From assembly GCA_963824275.1 (NCBI GenBank), contig CAWGOT010000003.1, positions 1,302,001 through 1,366,000 of the forward strand: a stretch of DNA of 64,000 bases, written 5' to 3'. Positions 21,687-29,444 of the stretch are shown in pieces. A model generated the notes under the pieces. That model saw only the letters and a program-made list of their open reading frames with translations, ran no database searches and was not told the DNA's origin. The DNA comes from JANXQG01 sp963824275 (GTDB taxonomy: Bacteria; Planctomycetota; Planctomycetia; Pirellulales; Thermoguttaceae). The number at the start of each line of letters is the position of its first letter. Position 1 is the first letter of the stretch. The translations under genes were made by a program, and so were the position numbers.

Positions 21687-23595
21687 ATGAACTCACTTTG
21701 GCTGGTAATCACGGCCCTGGCGGCCTTTGCCGTGGCCTATCGGTTCTATGGGGCCTTCCTGGCCGCCCGCGTGGCCGTCTTGAACGACAAGAACGCGACC
21801 CCCGCGCACCGGCTCCGCGACGACATCGACTACCAGCCGACGCGGCGACTGGTGCTCTTCGGCGTGCATTTCTCCGCGATCGCCGGTCCGGGGCCGCTCA
21901 TCGGTCCGGTGCTTGCCGCCCAATGGGGATTTTTGCCCGGCTTCACCTGGATCATCATCGGCGCGTGCCTGGCAGGCGGAGTGCACGACTTCATCGTGCT
22001 GGTGGCTTCCGTCCGCTGCAACGGCCAGTCGCTGCCGAAGATCGCGCGAAATCTGGTCGGCCCGATTGCCGGCGCCGCCACGACGATCGCCACACTCTTC
22101 ATTATCGTGGCCACGCTGGCCAGCGTGGCGAAGGTGGTCGTCAATACCCTGGAGCAAAGCGCCTGGGGCATGTTCACCATCGTCGCCACCATACCGGCGG
22201 CGCTGGTCACGGGATTCTGGATGTACAAGATCCGTCCGGGCCGCGTGGGCGAGGCCTCGATCATCGGCATGGTCCTGGTCTTCCTGGCGGTGATTTTCGG
22301 CAAGCTGTTCGATGATTCCGCGCTGCGGACGCTGCTGGCTCTCGAGGGGAAACCGTTGTCGATCATTCTGCCGATCTATGCGGCTGTCGTATCGATCCTG
22401 CCGGTGTGGGTGTTGTTGGCCCCGCGGGGTTACCTGAGCTCGTACATGAAAGTCGGCGTCATCGTCGTGCTCGTCTTCGGCATTCTGGCTGCGCATCCCA
22501 GCTTGAAGATGCCGGCCTGGACCCCCTATATCCACGGCGGCGGCCCGGTCTTTTCGGGCAGCGTCTGGCCCTTCGTGACGATCGTCATCATGTGCGGGGC
22601 GCTGTCGGGTTTTCATGCCCTGATCGCTTCGGGCACGACGCCCAAGATGGTCGATAAGGAATCGGACATCCGCGTGGTCGGTTATGGCGCGATGCTGGTC
22701 GAGGGCATGGTTTCCGTCACGGCCCTGATTGCGGCCTGTGCCCTGGAGCCGGGCGACTACTTCAAGATCAACGCGCCGAAGGCCAAATACGAGGCCCTGG
22801 TCGCGGAGGCAAGACCGGAAGACCAAGGGATGCTGCGGTCCGTGCAATTCGAGAAATTGAAGCTGGATGCCGGCATCAAGGAGGAACTTTCGGGCCGCAC
22901 GGCCGGCGCCGTGACGCTGGCCCTGGGGATGGCCAAGATCTTGGGCGACCTGCCTGGGATGAGGCCGCTGATGGCTTATCTCTACCATTTTCTCATCATG
23001 TTCGAGGTCCTCTTCATCCTGACCTTGCTGGAGACGGGCACCCGGGTCGCCCGCTTCATCGTGGAAGAAGCGATCGGGCAATTCCGGCCGGGCAACGCCG
23101 AACACAAGAACGTCCTGGTCCTTGAACATTGCGACCAGCGTGGCCGTCTGTTTCTGCTGGGGCTATCTTCTGTACACGGTCGACTTCAGCCGGCTGTGGC
23201 TGATGATGGGGGTCGCCAACCAGCTCTTGGCCACGATCGGCCTGGCCGTGGGCACGACCTATCTCTTGCTCCACGCGCCCAAGCGGGTGTATGCGCTTTG
23301 CACGGCGATTCCTTTCGGGCTGGTGGTGGTAAGCGTCTTCACGGCCGGTGTGCTGGGCATCGGCATGTGGTGGCAGGAAATCGGTTCGCTGAGGGGTCGC
23401 CTGTCAACCCCGGGGTTGTCGGCGGAAGCGGCCGCGGAGATCGGCGGGCAGGTCTTCTCCGTGGGGCTGACATGCCTGATGGCGGCCGCCATGCTGGCGC
23501 TCTCGGCGGTCGTAGTCGTCGATGCCCTGCGGCGCTGGTATTTGGTGCTCCGGGCGCCGTCGCTGCGGGGCGTGGAACTGGCCGGATATCGCTAG
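21687..23595 (+). CDS. cstA: Carbon starvation protein A (peptide/pyruvate transporter family)
   Basis: From ATG 21687 (MNSLWLVITALAAFAVAYRF) it is a many-TM membrane protein with CstA signatures: 'HFSAIAGPGPLIGPVLAAQW', 'GGVHDFIVL', 'CGALSGFHALIASGTTPKM'. An indel near 23128 separates the last ~155 residues ('SRLWLMMGVANQLLATIGLA'), which return the normal family length of about 635 aa. CstA proteins import peptides or pyruvate under carbon starvation. The gene stands alone between the divergent trxB and an amino-acid permease; no CRP-like site is obvious. Confidence 0.93.
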
Positions 23596-23699
23596 ACCCC
23601 GCCCTGCTCGTCAGGGTAGACCGAATTGACCGAACCTAACGCCGCCTGTTACAATTCTCGAACGCTTCGAACTCCCATCTTCGATCTTTGAGGCCCCCT

Positions 23700-25582
23700 G
23701 TGAACTGGAAGCATATTTTCGCCCGCAAGGACCTGGAAGCACTGCTGGCCGAGGCGGCCGGCGAACACCGCCTGCACCGCGTGCTGGGCCCCTGGTCGCT
23801 GACGGCGTTGGGCGTGGGCTGCATTATCGGGGCGGGGATCTTCGTCGTCACTGGACGGGCCGCGGCCCTGGATGCCGGGCCGGGCGTGATCTTGTCGTAT
23901 GCCATCGCCGGCGTGGGCTGCGCCTTGGCCGCCTTGTGCTATGCCGAGTTCGCCGCCATGGCCCCCGTGGCTGGTAGCGCCTATACCTATGCCTATACTA
24001 CGCTGGGCGAAATCTTCGCCTGGATCATCGGCTGGGACTTGATCCTGGAATACGCCATGGGCTGCGCCACAGTAGCGTCTGCTTGGACGAGCTACCTGAA
24101 CAAGTTGCTCGCGGCCCTGAGTCTCCCACAGGTCCCCGAGGCTTTGTCCAACGACCCCTTCAGCGGCGGATACCTCAATCTGCCCTCGGTCCTGATCATG
24201 GCCCTGATCACGACGATCCTCGTGCTCGGCATCCGCGAAAGCGCCCGGACCAACGCCACCCTGGTGGCCGTCAAGCTGGTGGTCGTCGTCTTCGTGATCT
24301 TCGCCGGCTGGTCCTACGTGAATCGGGCCAATTGGACGACGATTCCCGTCGCGCAGCGCCGCTTCCCTCAAGAGAAGGAACTCATTCCTGGCGCGGTCAA
24401 GAGCTACCTGGCGCAGCAAGATCCGCAATCCCCGGGCGCGCCGCCGAGCTTGAGAAAGAAGTCATTGCCGCCTACCGCATCGATCGTAAAAGGCGGGACG
24501 TGGAACAGGTCGAAAAGGCGCAGGGCGACGTGACCAAGGCACGGGAGGAGCTGGCCGTATTGTCTGCCGGCGTCGCGCCGCACCTTGCGCAGAGCGAGGC
24601 CGACCAGCGGGCCGTGGCGGAGATCCTGCCCCAGGTCCGCCAGACGGAGGAAGCGGCCGAGGTCAAGTCCTGGGGCATCCTCGGTCTGCTGGGGCTGAAC
24701 CGCTGGTTGCTGCCGATCGACGAGGCCACGCGCAGCCCTTTCATGCCTTATGGACTTTCCGGAATCATGCTGGGCGCGGCGATTGTCTTCTTCGCCTTCA
24801 TCGGCTTCGATTCCATCTCCACGCACGCCGAAGAAGCCCGGCGGCCGCAACGCGACGTGCCCATCGGGATCCTTGTGTCGCTAGGGCTTTGCACGCTGCT
24901 GTACATCGTGGTTGCGGCGGTGATAACGGGCATGGTTCCCTATCCGGAGATCGATATTCACGCCCCCATCGCGGCCGCTTTCGAGCCGCAGGCCGGCGCC
25001 CCGGACAGCCTGTGGCTGCGGTGCTCGCGGGGCCTGATTGCCACCGGCGGCCTGGCTGGCATGACGAGCGTGCTGCTGGTGCTGTTTTTGAGTCAGGCGC
25101 GGATTTTTATGGCCATGTCGCGCGACGGACTGTTGCCAAAGGTCTTCAGCACGGTCCATCCCCGCTTCCGCACACCGCACGTGGCGACCATGCTCACGGG
25201 CGTGGTAATCTGCGTGACGGCCGCCTTCACGCCGATCTATACGCTCGAAGAGATGGTCAACGTCGGCACGCTCATGGCCTTCGTGATGGTTTGCGCGGCG
25301 GTGTGGGTCCTCCGCTACCAACGACCTGCCGCGGATCGCCCCTTCCGCTGCCCGGTGATCTGGCTTGTGGCGCCGGCAGGCATGTTGATCAACGTCACGA
25401 TGACGCTCTTCCTTTCCGTGGCCACGTGGATCCGCCTGGTGGGCTGGCTAGTGGCCGGCTTATTGATCTACTTCACCTATAGCCTTCGCCACAGTCACCT
25501 GGCGAAGCACCTGATGCAAGAGATTCGCACGCCGCGGAAGGAAGTCACCGGCACGCAGTTCGATCCGGAAGTGGTGGAGTAG
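23700..25582 (+). CDS. APC-family amino-acid permease with large charged insertion
   Basis: GTG 23700 (NWKHIFARKDLEALLAE) is preferred over TTG 23688. TM1 'VGCIIGAGIFVVTGRAA' and the region 'FAFIGFDSISTHAEEARRP' mark the cationic amino-acid transporter (CAT-like) branch of APC transporters. An indel near 24430 splits the gene. Between about residues 230 and 320 there is a highly charged, helical, coiled-coil-like segment ('VEQVEKAQGDVTKAREELA') that ordinary CAT-like permeases lack; it lies in a loop between TM helices. The total is about 627 aa. The substrate is unknown. Four bases after its stop region begins the convergent TPR gene. Confidence 0.88.
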
Positions 25583-25589
25583 CGATTGC

Positions 25590-25916
25590 TCAGCCGCGCC
25601 GGGAAGCCCACTGCCGGTTCATGGCCACGGCCATCGCCTCTTCGGCCTCGTGGATCATCCCGGCCCTCTGGCAGACGAGGCTCTTGGCCATGAAGCTGAA
25701 CGGGTCGTCGGGATCGAGTTCGCATACCAAGAGGGCCTGCTCCACCGCCTCGCCGTGCCGGCCTTGCTTGCTATAGAACGCGCTCAGGGCGGCATGCGCC
25801 AGAGCAAAGTCCGGATGGGCCTGGGCCAGCGACTCCAGCCGGGTTATGGACTCGGCCAGTTTGCCGGCTTGTTGCAGTTCTATGGCCTCGTCGTACAGCG
25901 TGTCGGGAGTTGACAT
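25590..25916 (-). CDS. TPR-repeat protein
   Basis: ATG 25916 (MSTPDTLYDEAIELQQAGK) gives 108 aa containing about three tetratricopeptide-like helix pairs ('AHAALSAFYSKQGRHGEA', 'FSFMAKSLVCQRAGMIHEA'). An upstream in-frame start adds 34 unconvincing residues. It is a cytoplasmic scaffold-type protein without a signal peptide. It converges on the permease gene. Similar small TPR proteins are common in Planctomycetota. Partner unknown. Confidence 0.8.
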   Translation of the reverse strand: MSTPDTLYDEAIELQQAGKLAESITRLESLAQAHPDFALAHAALSAFYSKQGRHGEAVEQALLVCELDPDDPFSFMAKSLVCQRAGMIHEAEEAMAVAMNRQWASRRG

Positions 25917-26018
25917 GGAGATATGTGAGAATGGAACGCGGAAGTAAAACACCTGTCCAAGTTTACCGGGTAGGCATGCATGCGAACAGGGGGGAATGAT
26001 CGGCCACGAATGACGCAT

Positions 26019-26108
26019 GGAAGTACGTCAGGCTTTCCAGCCTGACAGGCGACTTTCCAAGCCATGAAACAAACAAATATGTCAGGCTGGAATGCCTGAC
26101 CTACTTCC
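26019..26108. repeat. Inverted repeat, 28-nt arms
   Basis: Arms 26019-26046 and 26081-26108 pair with about two mismatches; the core is GTCAGGCTGGAATGCCTGAC on one arm. It lies in the 428-bp gap between the TPR gene and lpxA, which otherwise holds no gene. Confidence 0.85.
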
Positions 26109-26137
26109 AAACCCTAACGATAACGCATTTCAGGCTT

Positions 26138-26160
26138 TGCGACATTCTTGTCGCATTTTT
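26138..26160 (+). terminator. Rho-independent terminator-like hairpin
   Basis: The stem TGCGACA / TGTCGCA with a TTCT loop is followed by TTTTT on the plus strand. It could stop transcripts arriving from the permease gene before lpxA. There is no direct support beyond the structure. Confidence 0.5.
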
Positions 26161-26344
26161 CGCCATTTGTAAATTCCTCCCAGGGGGTGTTTCTTGCCGA
26201 AAGCATATCGAATCCGTTTCCTGCCTCAAAATCGGCCAAATCCGCAGGCTTTCCCTGACCGATAAAACAGTCAGACCCGGACTTGCGCGGCTGGATCTCC
26301 GCGCGCCGTCACGAAAACTCTTCTACCGCTTCGAGGTGCACGCG

Positions 26345-27196
26345 ATGTCTATCCACCCTTTAGCCTTGGTTGCCCCCTCTGCAAGACTCGGCACTGGCGT
26401 TGTGATCGGCCCCTTTTCGGTTGTCGAGGATGGCGTCACCATCGGCGACGAGTGCGTTCTGGAAAGCCACGTCGTCATCAAGAGCGGGACCACGCTGGGC
26501 GCGAGGAATCATCTCTTCGAGGGTGCGGTGGTCGGCGGCATCCCCCAGCACGTCAACGTGCCCCAGCAGGTCGGCCGGGTGCTCGTCGGGGCGGGCAACA
26601 CGATCCGCGAGAACGTCACGATCCACAAGGCCATGCAGCCGGACCACGAGACCGTGATCGGCGATCACTGCCTGCTGATGTGCAACGCCCACGTGGCCCA
26701 CGATTGCCGCGTGGGCGACCACGTGATTCTGACCAACAACGTGATGCTGGCGGGGCACGTGACGGTGGGCGCGAGGGCCTTTCTCTCCGGCGGCGCAGGG
26801 GTCCACCAGTTCTGCCGCGTGGGGAGCTTGGCGATGGTCGGCGGCCTGGCCCACATCTCGCGCGATGTCCCGCCCTTCGTGACCATCGACGGCCAAAGCA
26901 GCTTCGTGGTGGGCTTGAACCAGGTGGGGCTGAAGCGGGCCGGCCACGATCCGCAGTCGATCGCACGGCTGAAGGAAGCTTATCGGGTGATCTACCGCAG
27001 CGGCCTGGCGTGGAAGGAGATCCTCGCCGCGCTGGCGGAGCAATTTCAGGACGGGGCGGCTGCCGAGTTCCTGCCCTTCCTGGCGTCGACGAAGCGGGGC
27101 ATCGTTCCCGAGCGGCGGATGCCGCCGGGCGCCACGCTCCGCATCCACCCGGTCGAGGAGCCGGAAGAGGAAGTCCGCAGGGCCAAGGCGGGGTAA
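26345..27196 (+). CDS. lpxA: UDP-N-acetylglucosamine acyltransferase
   Basis: The start is ATG 26345 (MSIHPLALVAPSARLGTGV); GTG 26336 is also in frame. The protein (~283 aa) is a left-handed beta-helix of hexapeptide repeats ('VVIGPFSVVEDGVTIGDE', 'GNTIRENVTIHKA') with the catalytic His region 'NAHVAHDCRVGDHVILTNN' and the C-terminal helical domain ('LKEAYRVIYRSGLAWKEI'). It catalyses the first step of lipid A synthesis, so an outer membrane is implied. It stands alone, without fabZ or lpxB. The C-terminus carries an acidic and basic extension. Confidence 0.93.
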   Translation: MSIHPLALVAPSARLGTGVVIGPFSVVEDGVTIGDECVLESHVVIKSGTTLGARNHLFEGAVVGGIPQHVNVPQQVGRVLVGAGNTIRENVTIHKAMQPDHETVIGDHCLLMCNAHVAHDCRVGDHVILTNNVMLAGHVTVGARAFLSGGAGVHQFCRVGSLAMVGGLAHISRDVPPFVTIDGQSSFVVGLNQVGLKRAGHDPQSIARLKEAYRVIYRSGLAWKEILAALAEQFQDGAAAEFLPFLASTKRGIVPERRMPPGATLRIHPVEEPEEEVRRAKAG

Positions 27197-27359
27197 ACCC
27201 GTGCGCGGCACGTGTTGCCGCTAGCAATCAAGGTGCTCTTGTCGTGCGCTTCAAGATGGACTGTCTTCTCGCTCTTCTCGGCAAACGTATTCCAGTCGAG
27301 ACGCGGAAAGTCCTTCTTCAACAAGAGACCCTCTAGAATATCCATGTTGTTTGGCCCAT

Positions 27360-27845
27360 TCACGCCATGCAAGCACCGTCTCCTGAAGGCTTCCGCGAGA
27401 CTGTGACGGAACCGAAATTGTTATAGGCCGTCTTGACGGTCGCGTTGGGGTCTTCCCGCCCGCTTCCCGTGAGCGTGGTGAACTTGTTGACGAACTCCTG
27501 GATCTCTTCGCTGCTCGACTTGATCTTGAAAATGATATGCACCGCAAACTTGATCCGCACGCGGTCCTTCGAGAGCACGCCCGTGGTGTCGTCAAAAGGT
27601 TCGTCGTAAGTGAAGGGGGTCACGCTGACGTTGACCACGTCCGCCAGCCAGGTCCGGCCATAGGAAGTAGGGCCGACTTGCGTTCCCAGGAAATGGGCCT
27701 TGCCGAGCCAGGCCCCTTGCGTCACGTAGCCGACGTAGCCCGCGGGAGTCGTCGGATTGACGGAGAAATCGAGCCACACGACAAATCCCAGCGCCAGTGC
27801 GACTGCAAGAACGACAATCAACATCGGCAAACTACGGCTTGACAT
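27360..27845 (-). CDS. SPFH/Band 7-like membrane protein, C-terminally truncated
   Basis: ATG 27845 opens with an uncleaved TM helix ('MLIVVLAVALALGFVVWL'), then beta-rich sequence ('AGYVGYVTQGAWLGKAHFLG') and 'VNVSVTPFTYDEPF', typical of the start of a Band 7 domain. Family similarity stops at about 27420 ('KTAYNNF'), where the rest of the domain should follow. The frame instead ends 20 codons later. Downstream DNA (27200-27400) has another open minus-strand frame ('NNMDILEGLLLKKDFPRLDW') of unknown identity, so the gene seems cut by foreign or rearranged sequence. It follows the Hsp70-like pair on the same strand, 35 bp away. Confidence 0.6.
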   Translation of the reverse strand: MSSRSLPMLIVVLAVALALGFVVWLDFSVNPTTPAGYVGYVTQGAWLGKAHFLGTQVGPTSYGRTWLADVVNVSVTPFTYDEPFDDTTGVLSKDRVRIKFAVHIIFKIKSSSEEIQEFVNKFTTLTGSGREDPNATVKTAYNNFGSVTVSRKPSGDGACMA

Positions 27846-27879
27846 AACAAATCTCCTGAACGAGGTTGAAACGAATACA

Positions 27880-29444
27880 TTACCGATAATCCGTCGCCCT
27901 TTGCCCCGAGATGGTCTGCCGCCAGGAGTCCATGTGCTCCTTGCTCAGCCCGTTCTCGCGGACAATCTCCGTTTCCAATTGCCGATCCGCCGCGCCCGGG
28001 ACCTGCACGCGGACCTTCAAGCGGCCGTCTGCCTGGTAGTTGAAGATCACGTCGACCGGCGACTTGGCCGGCAGGCCGGGCGGAAGCTTGTCCACCGTGC
28101 AACGGCCGATGGGCGTGCAATCGTCGGCCGAGGGGCTTTCGCCTTCCACGATCTGCACGAGGATCGATCGCTGTCCGACCTTGGCCGTCTTGAACTGCCG
28201 CTTGGCGCTCACCGGCAGGGGCGTGTTGCGGGGAATCACGATGCCGTTGCGGCGGCGCTTGGTCTGCGGGTCGACGCCCACCACGCCCAGGCTGTGCGAG
28301 TTGACGTTGCGGATGCTGAACTTCGCCGCCCGGCCGTCGCGCTTGGCCAGGATCAACCCGGCATGCAAGGCCGCGCCGTGGGCCACCGCTTCGTCGGCCG
28401 CCACCGAGGCGTCGGGCGGCTTGCCGCTGAGCTTCTGCAACATCTCGCGGACCATCGGCATGCGGGTCGAACCGCCGACCAGCAGCACGCGATCGAGATG
28501 GGACCACTCCAGCCCCGCCGCCCTGAGGGCCTGCACGCAGGTGAAGCGGGTGCGATCCAGCAGGTCTTGCGTCGCTTCTTCAAACTGCTCGCGGGAGATT
28601 TCCAGGCGGTGGCTCTTGCCCTGAAATTCGGCCAGGACCGGCGCTTTGCTCCGGCTGGAAAGGTCCGCTTGGCGTCTTCGCACTCCCGCCAGAGTTTCCC
28701 CTTGGCGGCAGGATTGGCGCGGAGGTCCAGGTCGTGTTCCTGCTGGAAGGCGTCGGCGGCCAGGTCCAGCAGCCGCTGGTCCCAGTCGTAGCCGCCCAGG
28801 GCCACGTCGCCGTCGGTGGCCAGGGCCAGGAACTGGCTGCCGCGGATCTCCATCACGGTCACGTCGAACGTGCCGCCGCCCAGGTCATAGACCAGCACCC
28901 GCTGCGGGTCGCCGACCATGAGTACATGGTGCCCGCCGGAGGCGTTGAGAAAGCCCTGCTGGAAGCCGAAGGCCACCGCCGCCGCGGTCGGCTCGTTGAT
29001 GATGTCAAGCACCTCGCAGCCGGCCATGTAGCCGGCGTCCTGCGTGGCCTTGCGGCGGACCTCGTCGAAATAGGCCGGCACCGTGATCACCGCCTTGTCG
29101 AACGGCCCGATCTGCTGCGCGGCGTCGCCGCGGAGCTTGTTGAGGATCCAGGCCTGGATCACCTCGGGCGGATACTGCTTGCCGTTGATCTGGCGGTGGT
29201 AGGCGCGATGGCCCATGTCGCGCTTGGCGCACTCGGCCACGTGATCGGCCTCCGTGCTCATGGCCTTCATGGCCTCCTTGCCGACGACCACGTCGTCGCC
29301 GTCCAGCAGCACGACGCTGGGCGTGAGGCGATCGCCCTCGGCGTTGACCAGGGTCACCGGCTGTCCGCGCTCGTCGAGCCGGGCAATCACGGAGTAGGTG
29401 GTGCCCAGGTCGATGCCGACGGCGGGAGTGTTCGCTTCGCTCAT
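27880..29444 (-). CDS. Hsp70/DnaK-like chaperone (paralogue 1), frameshifted, with in-frame repeat insert
   Basis: From ATG 29444 the nucleotide-binding domain is clear: 'VGIDLGTTYSVIARLDE', 'AVITVPAYFDEVRRKATQDA', 'IINEPTAAAVAFGF', 'VLVYDLGGGTFDVTVME', and after an indel near 28660 'VLLVGGSTRMPMVREML'. About 520 aa: the substrate-binding domain is short and there is no EEVD-type or lid tail. At residues ~169-178 the extra sequence GGHHVLMVG, absent from DnaK, is encoded by the near-palindromic element at 28911-28940. The start overlaps the stop of the upstream Hsp70-like gene (ATGA), so the two are translationally coupled. Confidence 0.88.
28911..28940 (-). repeat. Dispersed palindromic element, family A, copy 1 (in frame in Hsp70-like gene)
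   Basis: The minus strand carries the core CACCATGTACTCATGG flanked by GGCGGG and TCGGC. It is read in the frame G-G-H-H-V-L-M-V-G of the Hsp70-like gene, in a surface loop before the VYDLGGGTFDV strand. Confidence 0.85.

Noticed and set aside
21693..23129. 478-aa minus-strand open frame
   Set aside because: It is a shadow of cstA with biased His/Asp/Arg composition and no family features.
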